64,000 nucleotides of DNA from an uncultured Rhodospirillales bacterium (GTDB taxonomy: Bacteria > Pseudomonadota > Alphaproteobacteria > Kiloniellales > Kiloniellaceae): assembly GCA_913060675.1 (NCBI GenBank), contig CAJXUS010000003.1:1-64000 (forward strand), in the 5' to 3' direction. Positions 1-8,680 of this stretch are shown piece by piece (position 1 is the stretch's first letter; every line of letters starts with the position of its first letter). The position numbers and the translations under genes were made by a program. A model generated the notes under the pieces. That model worked only from the letters and a program-made list of their open reading frames with translations, was not told the origin of the DNA and made no database searches.

Positions 1-50
1 TACGAGATCAGCCTCGGTCTCGTGGGCTCGGAGATGTGTATAAGAGACAG
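1..50. other. Residual Illumina Nextera P7/i7 adapter (sequencing artefact)
   Basis: Bases 1-8 match the end of the P7 flow-cell primer, 9-16 (CAGCCTCG) sit where the 8-base i7 index sits, 17-31 match the Nextera read-2 primer segment (GTCTCGTGGGCTCGG), and 32-50 (AGATGTGTATAAGAGACAG) are the 19-bp Tn5 mosaic end. The order and spacing are exactly those of a Nextera library end. This is untrimmed adapter fused to the contig end, so genomic sequence starts at 51. The index octamer matches, in reverse complement, the i7 sequence I know as N710. Confidence 0.97.
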
Positions 51-181
51 GCATAGGCGCCCTTGACGAAAGAATAAGGTGAGCCGCCGCTAAACATAGC
101 AGCACCTGCACCAGCCGCTGCTGCACCTGTTAGCAGTTTACGACGGGATAGTTTGAATTTGTTAGTAGAGTTATCGGTCAT
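51..181 (-). CDS. N-terminus of a Tat-exported protein, truncated at contig end
   Basis: An open frame starts at ATG 181 on the minus strand and runs off the genomic sequence at 51, giving about 43 residues. It begins MTDNSTNKFKLSRRKLLTGA: a twin-arginine motif (SRRKLL) followed by a weakly hydrophobic Ala/Gly-rich stretch, so a Tat signal peptide. A GGGAG Shine-Dalgarno-like run lies just over 10 bases upstream of the ATG. Tat-exported solute-binding proteins (TRAP/ABC) and redox enzymes often start this way, but the mature part is missing and no function can be given. The cut is made by the adapter junction at 50/51. Confidence 0.75.
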
Positions 182-530
182 GACGCTAATCGTCTCCCAA
201 GAAGATTCTCATGCTGTTCAGATAGTGCTTGATAGCACCGTAGGCGTTTTAATTATTATTGCCTTTGTGCTTTGAAATATCCGTCTCTTTGCTTGTACAG
301 GCAACAAAGGTTTGGTCGAGAGAGTATTTTGTGTAAATAATTTAACTATTTATTTGATAATTTTGAAAATATGTAAATTACCAATTAATAGCTTGTTTTT
401 ATTGAAATTCATTCACTTTCAGTAAATATTTAACTTCTTAAAATCACTGAAAATTTATGAAGCATGGCCACAATTCACTAAAAGTATTGAATTTCACGTT
501 GTTAATACCTGTACTTAGATTTCCAGATAT
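182..530. other. AT-rich intergenic region, no gene seen
   Basis: About 350 bases between the start of the truncated Tat gene and the terminator of the chemoreceptor gene. No open frame with coding character is visible on either strand. It must hold the promoter of the minus-strand Tat gene. I searched by eye for a sigma-54 type -24/-12 element and found none that was convincing. Confidence 0.6.
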
Positions 531-569
531 AAAAAAAGCCCATGAGAAGAAATTTCAACTCACGGGCTT
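531..569 (-). terminator. Rho-independent terminator of the chemoreceptor gene
   Basis: Arms 536-546 and 559-569 form an 11-bp stem around a 12-base loop. Read on the minus strand the only non-Watson-Crick pair is a G-U. The stem is followed by seven T (the A run 531-537). It lies about 45 bases past the stop of the methyl-accepting protein at 613. Confidence 0.85.
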
Positions 570-612
570 AGCGCTTTACTTAAATAAACTCTGAGCGAAA
601 ATGATTCATATA

Positions 613-2685
613 TTAGCTCACATTTCTAAGGCGCCCGATAAATTCATGAACCTGCGTTTCGAGTAGCTTAGCTTCTTCAGCCAGTCCAGATGCAGAAGCT
701 TGCACATCATTAGCTGCAGAACCTGTTGTATTGGCCGCCTCTCTTACTTGAGTAATATTTGAGGTGACCTGATCAGTTCCATTAGCAGCCTGCTGAACAG
801 ACTTGGTAATCTCTGCTGTCGCTGCGCCCTGCTCCTCCACCGCAGAAGCAATGGCCGTTGCGACTTCATGGATAGAATTGATTGTTTCCGAAATACTATG
901 AATTGCTCCAACTGCGTCGCGGGTTTCTGTCTGGATAGAGGAAATCTGACCAGAAATCTCTTCTGTTGCTTGAGCCGTTTGATTTGCCAATGACTTAACT
1001 TCTGAAGCAACGACAGCAAATCCTTTACCCGCTTCCCCTGCCCTTGCAGCTTCGATGGTCGCATTAAGAGCAAGTAGATTTGTCTGTTCTGCGATGTCAT
1101 TGATCAACTTCACAACTTCGCCAATTTTATCAGCAGCAGCGGCAAGACCTTCAACTTTTTCATTTGTACGAGACGTTTCATCTACTGCATTGCTCGCGAT
1201 ATCGGCGGAACGCTGAACTTGTGAGCTGATTTCATTTATAGAGGCTGACAATTCTTCTGTCGCGGCTGCTACAGATTGTACGCTCAATGATGCCTCTTCT
1301 GCAGCCCCAGTGACGACATCAGCCTGGCTGGAAGACTGCGTTGCCGACCCGGCCATACTTTCTGCTGTCGTACGCATATCATCCGCTGATCCTGATACAG
1401 AAGTAATAATCTGCCCAACAGAAGTTTCGAAATCGTTTGCCATTTGCATACGTGATTCCTGACGCTCATCAGAGGCCCGTTTCTCAGCCTCAAGCTTTTC
1501 AACTTCCATAAGACTTACGCGCTCGGCGTTTGCCTTAAACTGCTCTAGCGCCCGGTTAATATCACCGATTTCATCACCCCGATCTTGCCCCGTCACCTCT
1601 ACGTTATAATTCCCCTCCATTAAGGCCGTAATTACGGTCATACTGCCTTGCAGCGGATTACGGATCATAACACGTGACATAAGCAGAAGAGCCGTTACAA
1701 GAACAACGAGAAGAATGCCGCCCCCGATAACCGTATAACGTTGCATGATAACAGCTTGTTCAGTCATTTTACTGACAGGTACGTTAATGATAACTGACCA
1801 AGGGTCATTGGAATCCCTGACATTTACCGGAATAAACAATCGATAAATGTCACCATCAATACCTTCGAGTGCGCCGCCTTCTTTAATAAGAGGAACAGCT
1901 GTTTCAAAAAGAGAATTCCCCAAATCCAGAGGTTTCCCTAATAGCTCTGGATCTGTATGAGCAACCCACTGACCATTATTAGATACCAAATTAACTGTGC
2001 CTGTTTCAAAGGGCGTCAACTTGTTGAAAGATGCCGCCATGTCATTCAGGTTCATATCGACGCCAATAACACCCAAGAAGTTATTATTTCCGTCCAAAAT
2101 TGGATAAACAAATGATGTCAAAGTTACAATATTACCTTCGATGTCATATCCAATGGGATCAACAATCGCAGGTTTCTTTGTGCGTTTAGGAAGGTAGTAC
2201 CAATCTGTTTCCGGAGTAGTCTGATCGGAATCATACGCTGTAATAACGGACGGTAAAACGCCTTTACCAAAATTATAATAATAAGATAAATAACGCCCGC
2301 TTGGATTATCTTTATTTACGAAATCTGAATCTTTCCCATCCAAAGCATTCGTTTCATAACCAGCCCAAGCACCCGCCAAAACAGGGTTAGCGGTTAGGGT
2401 TTGTCTAAGAACTTCGTCATAAGCAGACCTATTTGTGACACCTTTTTCTCTCATTCCAATAAAGGTTTGCGTGAGAGAATGAGCCACCGTCATTCCTATA
2501 TCTAGTTGGCGCTGAACTTCGGTTGCCTCAGCTTTACCGATTGCCCGCGCTTGATCCAGGGTGAGGTCTCGTACCGTATTTTCGGTTGTTCGAGCCATAA
2601 ATACGATGCTAACGGCTAAACAAACCACGACAATTAGAGCGCTGCAAAGCGTTAGTTTTGCACTTAAAGATAATTTATTCAGCAT
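613..2685 (-). CDS. Methyl-accepting chemotaxis protein, dCache sensor
   Basis: A 690-residue transmembrane chemoreceptor. A first membrane helix (about 9-30) is followed by a long periplasmic region (about 35-310) of dCache type, a second helix (about 317-340), a HAMP domain and a C-terminal signalling domain. The signalling tip carries the invariant hairpin core ([20 protein letters not shown], followed by GKGFAVVA) that binds CheW/CheA. dCache domains usually sense amino acids or other small organic ligands; the ligand here is unknown. There is no C-terminal CheR/CheB tethering pentapeptide (the protein ends LRNVS). It is a stand-alone gene with its own terminator and no che genes beside it, so it must feed an array encoded elsewhere. 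Confidence 0.95.
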   Translation of the reverse strand: MLNKLSLSAKLTLCSALIVVVCLAVSIVFMARTTENTVRDLTLDQARAIGKAEATEVQRQLDIGMTVAHSLTQTFIGMREKGVTNRSAYDEVLRQTLTANPVLAGAWAGYETNALDGKDSDFVNKDNPSGRYLSYYYNFGKGVLPSVITAYDSDQTTPETDWYYLPKRTKKPAIVDPIGYDIEGNIVTLTSFVYPILDGNNNFLGVIGVDMNLNDMAASFNKLTPFETGTVNLVSNNGQWVAHTDPELLGKPLDLGNSLFETAVPLIKEGGALEGIDGDIYRLFIPVNVRDSNDPWSVIINVPVSKMTEQAVIMQRYTVIGGGILLVVLVTALLLMSRVMIRNPLQGSMTVITALMEGNYNVEVTGQDRGDEIGDINRALEQFKANAERVSLMEVEKLEAEKRASDERQESRMQMANDFETSVGQIITSVSGSADDMRTTAESMAGSATQSSSQADVVTGAAEEASLSVQSVAAATEELSASINEISSQVQRSADIASNAVDETSRTNEKVEGLAAAADKIGEVVKLINDIAEQTNLLALNATIEAARAGEAGKGFAVVASEVKSLANQTAQATEEISGQISSIQTETRDAVGAIHSISETINSIHEVATAIASAVEEQGAATAEITKSVQQAANGTDQVTSNITQVREAANTTGSAANDVQASASGLAEEAKLLETQVHEFIGRLRNVS

Positions 2686-2996
2686 GTGTAAATCCCATCT
2701 TCCGACTACGAAGTAAGCATCATTTTTAATTCAAATTCACAGGAACCCCTGTCTTTGACGTGCTTTTAATGAGAAGGACTCTATCCATTTGATGTTAAAA
2801 AGACGTAAACTAAAAGTTGAATTCGCGAAGGTTATGAGTCGCAAAATTGGTAAAACTGTTCGATTTAAATACACTTTGAAAAAACCGTAATTTAATTTTC
2901 AAAGCTCCAGCGTTTTATTATATTTTTGTTGTTGTCTTACTTGTTAGCTAATGTGCTTTTAAATAATTTCAGATTTTCTCTTTCACAGGTAATCCC
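2686..2996. other. Divergent promoter region between the chemoreceptor and mazG
   Basis: About 310 non-coding bases between the minus-strand chemoreceptor and plus-strand mazG, so it should hold both promoters. The one clear structure is a perfect 9-bp inverted repeat (CTTTGAAAA 2874-2882 / TTTTCAAAG 2896-2904), listed separately. No gene seen. Confidence 0.6.
2874..2904. repeat. Perfect 9-bp inverted repeat upstream of mazG
   Basis: CTTTGAAAA at 2874-2882 is exactly complementary to TTTTCAAAG at 2896-2904, with a 13-base spacer. It ends 92 bases before the mazG start. It could be an operator or an RNA hairpin in a long leader. There is no T run making it a convincing terminator. Confidence 0.4.
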
Positions 2997-3809
2997 ATGA
3001 GTAAAAACATCCCCTCCTTGAGCGATAATGGCATAGATCGATTAATACAATTGATGGCTGATCTCAGGGATCCAAACGGGGGCTGTCCATGGGACATAGA
3101 ACAAACGTTTCAAACGATAGCGCCCTATACCATTGAAGAAGCCTATGAAGTTGCAGACGCCATAGAAAAAAAAGATCACAGCTCTTTAAAAGACGAACTT
3201 GGTGACCTTTTGTTACAGGTCGTTTATCACGCGCGCATTGCCGAAGATAACAAGCTTTTTAACTTTGAAGATATTGCCCAGGCCATCACTGATAAAATGG
3301 TCAGTCGCCACCCACACGTATATGGAGATGTTTCTCACAAAAACGTCCAAGAGCAAGCCCTGGCTTGGGAAGATTTAAAAGCAAAGGAAAGAGTAAAAAA
3401 ACAAGGCAAAGCAGAAGAAAGCATTTTGGATGGTATTCCTGTAGGCCTGCCTGCTGCGACACGCGCGGTAAAGTTACAAAAAAGAGCTGCAAGAGTTGGC
3501 TTCGACTGGCCAGACTTGAACCCGGTTATCGAGAAAATACACGAGGAGATCGAAGAACTTAAAGAAGTCCTCGATCAAACAAAATCAATCGATATCGATC
3601 GCGCCGAAGACGAGCTTGGTGATGTTCTTTTTTCCGTTGTTAATCTTGCAAGGCACCTGAACCTAGATCCTGAACAGGCCTTGAGGAGAACCAATAAAAA
3701 ATTTGAAAAACGATTTCGTGGCGTAGAGATTTCCATAAAAGATCAAGGGTTAAAAATCGAAGATACAAACTTGGAAACCATGGAAAAATTATGGAATGAG
3801 CAAAAATAA
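2997..3809 (+). CDS. mazG: Nucleoside triphosphate pyrophosphohydrolase MazG
   Basis: A 270-residue protein of the size and two-lobed architecture of E. coli MazG: two all-alpha NTP-PPase domains, each with acidic ExxE...ExxD metal-binding motifs (EEAYEV and DELGDLL near residues 45-75; EEIEEL and EDELGDVLFS near 185-212). It hydrolyses NTPs to NMP and PPi, cleaning aberrant nucleotides and lowering ppGpp effects. A Shine-Dalgarno AGG lies seven bases before the ATG. In many alphaproteobacteria mazG follows hflX. Here hflX lies 15 kb away with accessory genes between them. It converges on the usher-like gene with an 18-base gap. Confidence 0.95.
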   Translation: MSKNIPSLSDNGIDRLIQLMADLRDPNGGCPWDIEQTFQTIAPYTIEEAYEVADAIEKKDHSSLKDELGDLLLQVVYHARIAEDNKLFNFEDIAQAITDKMVSRHPHVYGDVSHKNVQEQALAWEDLKAKERVKKQGKAEESILDGIPVGLPAATRAVKLQKRAARVGFDWPDLNPVIEKIHEEIEELKEVLDQTKSIDIDRAEDELGDVLFSVVNLARHLNLDPEQALRRTNKKFEKRFRGVEISIKDQGLKIEDTNLETMEKLWNEQK

Positions 3810-3827
3810 CATCAACTTATGTTGTTA

Positions 3828-6548
3828 CTAATCCTTCAAGGTCGCAATCAAATCTTGTGCTGAAACAAAGGGTTCCTCGCCTCCTATATCAAACTCGCGC
3901 AGCACACCTCTGGCTTCATACCCCAACTCTTCCAACTGCTCACGATCAAGGATGACCTTGTATTCGCCATAAGGAATCCTATCAAAAAAGAAAAAACCAT
4001 CATAGGCGCTGACAGTTTCAGCTACCCTTTGCCCCGCGTAATCCTCGAGATAAACACGCATCCCCGAGCCCATTTTTTCCTTTATAATATCGTCCTTATT
4101 ATCACTCGCGAGCTCTCTTAACAGAACCAGACCATCCACTTCTCCGGTTTCAATGACAGGAAACTGCATAAGAGTAGTCGTACCGGGACGCATAACGACG
4201 TTCACAGGTTTCTTGGATGACACCCAAAAAGGATCTTCCAATGTCGCATTATTAAGCCCAATTTCTATGGCTTTGTATGGTTCTAGCCCCACAATAAATG
4301 CGGTCCCATCCTCGGATGTTGTAACATTGCGCGGTAAAGTCAAACCGGAAAATCCCGCGTTTGAAATCAAGCTGTCTTTGGGTCCATAAACCCCGTCATT
4401 ATCTCGATCAAGAAAAACTTGGGCACTTACTGCACTCTGTCTGGCAAATGATTTTCCCTTAACTGCAAGGCTATTAGGGCCAGGATCGTGACCAAAACTA
4501 AAAGAGAGGCCAAGTCGGGCATTATAATTCCCTTCGTTGTCTCCTTCTAAATCAACCCCAAGAGCAAATTTCTCAAATTGCCTATTAAGGCCAGCGGATA
4601 CCATGTTTAAGGGGCGATCCCCTCCCGTATGGGTAAAATTAATCCGTGCACCAAAGTCATCTTCTATATGCCAATCAGCACTCAGAGACACTCTTTCTAA
4701 CTCGGCCACAGGAGTAACTCCATAACCAGCTTCACCTCTTAGGCGAAAATCACCGAGCAAGGTGCTAATAAGAAGGCGCGCATCGCTCTCTGTTGGCTGT
4801 TCTTCTTTAATGCGTGCCGTCGTAGACAAAGCAAAATTAAAAGGCCTTACAACAGTTGATAATCGACCAAAAAGTTGAGTTTCCCATTCTCTATCTTCTG
4901 ATATTTCATGAGTAACAGAGGCAGACAAGGGTTGATGCCCAAGGCCAAAGTCAGGTAGATGCCCATTAATCCGTGCACTCGTCTTACTACGAAGGTGTCC
5001 ACTAATAGAACTATTGTCTGATTGTTCCGAATGAAATCCCTGATACCAGTTTTGCTCGGCAGATAAAGACCAGGATCCAATTTGGGTTTGGGTTCGGCCC
5101 CCGAATGCCACCCCGCCGTCATCAGCAATAGATAGATCCAAATGACCAAGTGCTCCAAATAGAGAAGTTTGTGCTCCAACTGATAAATAATTACGGCGCT
5201 CACCCTCTAGAGAAAGTGAAGCAACTCCACCATTTACGGAGAAGGTCTCGTTCACTCCATATTCTGCCTGAGCAATTAACCGGTTCTCACCATCATCTTC
5301 TCGGGAGTTCACTTGATCCGTAAATGAAATTAGATCACGGTTAGCTTGATTTACGGCAAATCGAAAGGACCCTTTTTTCGGTTCAGCAAGCTCAGAGGTG
5401 ACAAAGTATCGTTCATTTTTTTCCCGGGTCTGTCCCTGTGGTCCGTAAAAGACCAGCCTGAATTCGTTCAACCCTGCAACCGTTGGAATATTCAAGAATT
5501 CATAACGTCCATCACCGACATCATTGTCAGTTTGGAAATCAATTAGCTCTCCATTTCGGTAAACCTCCACCTCCCAACCGACGGCCAACTCACCACGCAA
5601 GGTAACCCTATTGGTTTGCTCTAATCTGTTTAGATCGTAGGATGATAGCGATATACCTCTACCTACAGTGTTATCAGCAACCAAAGGTAAATCAGGTGTA
5701 GATACATCACCCAGAGAAAATTCTCGGGCATTGAGAGGACCAAGCAAGCCGCCATCAATAGAACGACGACCAAGTTGTAACCGAAGGTTTGGTAGCTCTT
5801 CTGCACTATTTGCGATAAATGTTGCATCGGCATCAAGACCGCCAACTATTCCAACAACAGTCGTGGTTTGCCGCACTTGACCATCCAAGACATTGGCAGT
5901 ATTACGACCAGATGCATCAATACTGACGTCCACAAAAGGAAGTTCGAACCAGTTATTCTCAGGAATAAACAGCTCTAATTCATCCCCCTCAGCATTAGCT
6001 CCGATTTGAGAACGACGCGCTTCTCGCGCAATCCGCTCTTGCAAAGGGAAAGGTTCAAGAGCCCTAACACCAATTTGTAGGTCACTGAAACGAATTTCGA
6101 GAATAAGAGGAAACCACTTTTCAAGTTCGCTTAGAGATACATACAAATCATCAGGATGCCGTTCCACCTGATCGAGGGAGAACTCTAAAGAGCGATCTTT
6201 AAGCTTAACTGTCCCAGTTTTTAAATCGAGGTCGAAGGTTCGGTCTTCATTCAAAAACCATCCCTTAGCGACCCCTTCTACGGGATCGACATCAATTGGA
6301 AACTCTAACGCTTGTGTAATTCCTGCAAGAGGTACAAAAGCCTCTTTACCATCAAAAAATATTATAAAACCATCTGTTAAAGTATATCGATCTAGCTCTA
6401 GCCCAAAAACGTATATCTCATCATCGGGCCTTTCACTCCAGATTTCCGTAATACTTTCTGTTGTCTCTGCGATTACTTGTGGCACTGGAAATAATAGCAC
6501 CACAAGTATTACAAGAGTTAGCCGTATGATTTTAGTCGGCCAAGGCAT
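3828..6548 (-). CDS. Usher-like outer-membrane protein of a chaperone/usher-type locus
   Basis: About 906 residues. The hydrophobic leader ends near AETTE, so the protein is exported. The N-terminal ~170 residues hold globular repeats. The middle is a long run of alternating polar/aromatic beta strands fitting an outer-membrane barrel, with a plug-like segment carrying a FYGPQGQ motif seen in ushers of the non-FimD type. The last ~200 residues hold two small beta-sandwich-like domains, one with a Ca-binding-like DRDNDG loop and one resembling carboxypeptidase regulatory/SdrD B domains. The longest frame starts at TTG 6560; ATG 6548 is preferred because it begins the signal peptide directly. 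It is third in the DUF4402 subunit-chaperone-usher series, 50 bases after the chaperone. Exact usher family is uncertain. Confidence 0.75.
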   Translation of the reverse strand: MPWPTKIIRLTLVILVVLLFPVPQVIAETTESITEIWSERPDDEIYVFGLELDRYTLTDGFIIFFDGKEAFVPLAGITQALEFPIDVDPVEGVAKGWFLNEDRTFDLDLKTGTVKLKDRSLEFSLDQVERHPDDLYVSLSELEKWFPLILEIRFSDLQIGVRALEPFPLQERIAREARRSQIGANAEGDELELFIPENNWFELPFVDVSIDASGRNTANVLDGQVRQTTTVVGIVGGLDADATFIANSAEELPNLRLQLGRRSIDGGLLGPLNAREFSLGDVSTPDLPLVADNTVGRGISLSSYDLNRLEQTNRVTLRGELAVGWEVEVYRNGELIDFQTDNDVGDGRYEFLNIPTVAGLNEFRLVFYGPQGQTREKNERYFVTSELAEPKKGSFRFAVNQANRDLISFTDQVNSREDDGENRLIAQAEYGVNETFSVNGGVASLSLEGERRNYLSVGAQTSLFGALGHLDLSIADDGGVAFGGRTQTQIGSWSLSAEQNWYQGFHSEQSDNSSISGHLRSKTSARINGHLPDFGLGHQPLSASVTHEISEDREWETQLFGRLSTVVRPFNFALSTTARIKEEQPTESDARLLISTLLGDFRLRGEAGYGVTPVAELERVSLSADWHIEDDFGARINFTHTGGDRPLNMVSAGLNRQFEKFALGVDLEGDNEGNYNARLGLSFSFGHDPGPNSLAVKGKSFARQSAVSAQVFLDRDNDGVYGPKDSLISNAGFSGLTLPRNVTTSEDGTAFIVGLEPYKAIEIGLNNATLEDPFWVSSKKPVNVVMRPGTTTLMQFPVIETGEVDGLVLLRELASDNKDDIIKEKMGSGMRVYLEDYAGQRVAETVSAYDGFFFFDRIPYGEYKVILDREQLEELGYEARGVLREFDIGGEEPFVSAQDLIATLKD

Positions 6549-6598
6549 TCCATCAACCAATCAGGTTACGAATACAATATTGTTGATTGTGGGAAGCT

Positions 6599-7492
6599 CT
6601 AAGGTAACGTCAGGCTTGAGGTTATAATGGGGCCTGTTTTCCCTTTGCGTGGACGGTATTCCACGTCGATTTTTTTACCAGCAAGAGATAACAACTTTTC
6701 AGATGCCAAAGGTACTTCGATATCCCGATAGGAGGTTGAAAGATAGACAGCGACATTATTCAGACGCCCAACTTCATTTCCCTCTGACAAGGCGACTAAA
6801 TCACCCCGTAGCGATTGATTACCAGACCGCTTAATTCGTAGGGATATAGCTTTCTCGCCGTCATTTCTATCAATCGGCTTAAGTTCTGCTAACTGACCAC
6901 TTCCTGTAAGCGCCCCGTGACGTACAATAACCGGAATTGAAATCCCGAAAATGGTTTTAATTTCCACGGAGATTCCAGCAACATTTGAATTATCTGAGGT
7001 CTGAGGTTTTGTATCAGGTACTTGCTGAAAAAGAAGGTGTGATCGATATTCACCGTCTTTCAAATCTGCCGGGCGGCGATATAAAACTCTTACTGTTTGT
7101 GGTGTTCCAGGTTTTAACGTTATTTGGCGTGGGGCATACCGAAATAGGCCATTTGCGAAAGCTTCAACACCGCTCGGCGTATCAATCTGAAACAAGTTTC
7201 CTTGCTCATCCATGCGGTAATTAATTATTGAAATTCGATAAGTTTCAACCTTGTTCCCTCGATTTGCGAGGGTCAACACCGTATTTCGATTACGGCTGTC
7301 TAACTCTACAAGTTGCGGCGTAACAACTAATCCCCCCGCTGCCGAGGCAGAGTTTGAGAATTGAATTGTAAATATTAAAATTAAAAAGACAAATACTGAG
7401 AATAAATATTTTAAATAACCAACTTCACTTACTTGATCTCTACTTGGTAGAACCGGATTTGCTAAACCAGACACATTGACGAGATATGTCAC
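6599..7492 (-). CDS. Fimbrial-type periplasmic chaperone
   Basis: About 297 residues with the two-domain immunoglobulin-like layout of pilus chaperones. After a hydrophobic leader ending near ASAAG comes a first domain (GLVVTPQLVELD, then an RISIINYRMDE strand, then the RQITLKPGTPQTVRVLYRR G1-strand region with its conserved basic residues) and a C-terminal domain. It should hold DUF4402 subunits and hand them to the usher-like protein. The frame opens at GTG 7501, but AGGGGG is then directly against the start; GTG 7492 lies eight bases after AGGGGG and is preferred. The leader is unusual: about 25 mostly polar residues precede the hydrophobic core. Confidence 0.8.
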   Translation of the reverse strand: MTYLVNVSGLANPVLPSRDQVSEVGYLKYLFSVFVFLILIFTIQFSNSASAAGGLVVTPQLVELDSRNRNTVLTLANRGNKVETYRISIINYRMDEQGNLFQIDTPSGVEAFANGLFRYAPRQITLKPGTPQTVRVLYRRPADLKDGEYRSHLLFQQVPDTKPQTSDNSNVAGISVEIKTIFGISIPVIVRHGALTGSGQLAELKPIDRNDGEKAISLRIKRSGNQSLRGDLVALSEGNEVGRLNNVAVYLSTSYRDIEVPLASEKLLSLAGKKIDVEYRPRKGKTGPIITSSLTLP

Positions 7493-7561
7493 CTTACTCA
7501 CCCCCTAAAAAAAGAACCAGGGAAACATACAAAACGAAAGTTTCCCTGGATCCAATAAAAC

Positions 7562-8050
7562 TTAGTAGTTAACTGTTACGGTATATGTCCCCGTATAGGC
7601 ACCACTAGTCTGTGTGGCATTGACAACCATATCTCCACCAACAGCAAAAGCTAACGAACCGCCAACGCCTGTTGTAGGTGTACCGCCTGCATTATGGGTA
7701 AAATTATTCAGGGCCATTGCAGTACCTGGTCCTGTCAGCGTGCCATCTGTGAAACTAATTGTAACGGCAGTACTTGCATCAGCTGTCACAGTAAAGGCAC
7801 CCGCTGCGGGTGATCCGGAAAAAGTATAACCACCTGGGCCAGATACAACACCAGCTGAGGTCATGGAAACCGTTCCCCCCGAAGCATCAACAGCTGTACT
7901 ACCAAAATTCATTGCCGTATTCTCAACTACAGAAACAGCAGTTTGAATTTGAGCAGAAGCATTACCAGTAGCATCTGCAGAAAAAGCAGCAGAAGATGCA
8001 AAACTTAAACTAATAGCACCAAAAGCGATAATCTTATTTACGTTTCTCAA
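7562..8050 (-). CDS. DUF4402 secreted pilin-like subunit
   Basis: A 162-residue secreted protein with a clean signal peptide (MRNVNKIIAFGAISLSFASS, cleaved near FSA-DATG). The mature part is small, Gly/Ala/Thr/Val-rich and all-beta, ending in an alternating strand TYTVTVNY with terminal Tyr, as donor-strand-complemented subunits do. The pattern is that of DUF4402, which often sits beside pilus chaperones. An in-frame ATG exists at 8074, but AGGAGA at 8062-8057 is six bases before a TTG at 8050, which directly starts the signal peptide, so TTG 8050 is preferred. First gene of subunit-chaperone-usher; likely the fibre or coat subunit. Confidence 0.78.
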   Translation of the reverse strand: MRNVNKIIAFGAISLSFASSAAFSADATGNASAQIQTAVSVVENTAMNFGSTAVDASGGTVSMTSAGVVSGPGGYTFSGSPAAGAFTVTADASTAVTISFTDGTLTGPGTAMALNNFTHNAGGTPTTGVGGSLAFAVGGDMVVNATQTSGAYTGTYTVTVNY

Positions 8051-8680
8051 CTTATTTCTCCTAAAAACAACCATACATTTTTATGTTTTTACACTAGTAC
8101 TTTATTTTCGATTTACATTTACTTGTAAAATCTGTGCTGATTGTTGATAGAGTCTCATTAATTAAAGATTAACACCAATTATTACTTTATATTTACCTTT
8201 CAACCATAACCTATTCTACAGACAAAACGAATACCACCTTAACAAGAAACAATAGGTTGATTAAGTACGCTTAATTTTCGCCACAACTAAGTGTACGCCT
8301 CACCTTTTTAGGTATTTATTGATATTTTTATTAAACTTATTGGTTAAACCAAAAAAAAACATGAATTTGTAAAATAATGTACTATTTTTGTCATAATTTT
8401 TATTTACTCAAGATTTTTGACGCCAAAAATAGCTTCTATTTGTCAAGAACATGTACAAATACAAATACAAAAACCGTAAAAACAATGAAAATTGAAGAGA
8501 TACAGATAACCATAGATAAGCCCAAAATGACTTAGCTACTCAAAGAACTATACAGTTATTGCGAATGAACGCCGGTAACATTGCAAGGATAAGACAATTC
8601 AAAAGGATACAATCCCAGGCACTGCGATCCAAAGGTATCCGGGTCTCATTCTGTACAAATATGGCAGTCGAGAAGAAGTC
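8051..8680. other. Very AT-rich 630-bp intergenic region upstream of the DUF4402 locus
   Basis: No credible gene on either strand. The stretch 8080-8520 is notably AT-rich, with homopolymer A/T runs and short direct repeats (ACAAATACAAATACAA near 8454-8470), and must contain the promoter of the minus-strand surface locus. A 39-codon frame at 8565-8684 overlaps the AEC stop, has no Shine-Dalgarno and no recognisable content. No clear terminator for the AEC gene was found. Confidence 0.55.

Noticed and set aside
32-50. Transposon end
   Set aside because: The 19-bp mosaic end is real Tn5-derived sequence but is part of the library adapter, with primer and index sequence directly before it.
182-612. 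Sigma-54 promoter upstream of the Tat gene
   Set aside because: AAGCACAAAGGCAA is a poor match to TGGCAC-N5-TTGC.
3809-3832. Terminator between mazG and the usher-like gene
   Set aside because: AACATCA/TGTTGTT is only 6 of 7 paired with a tiny loop and no T tract.
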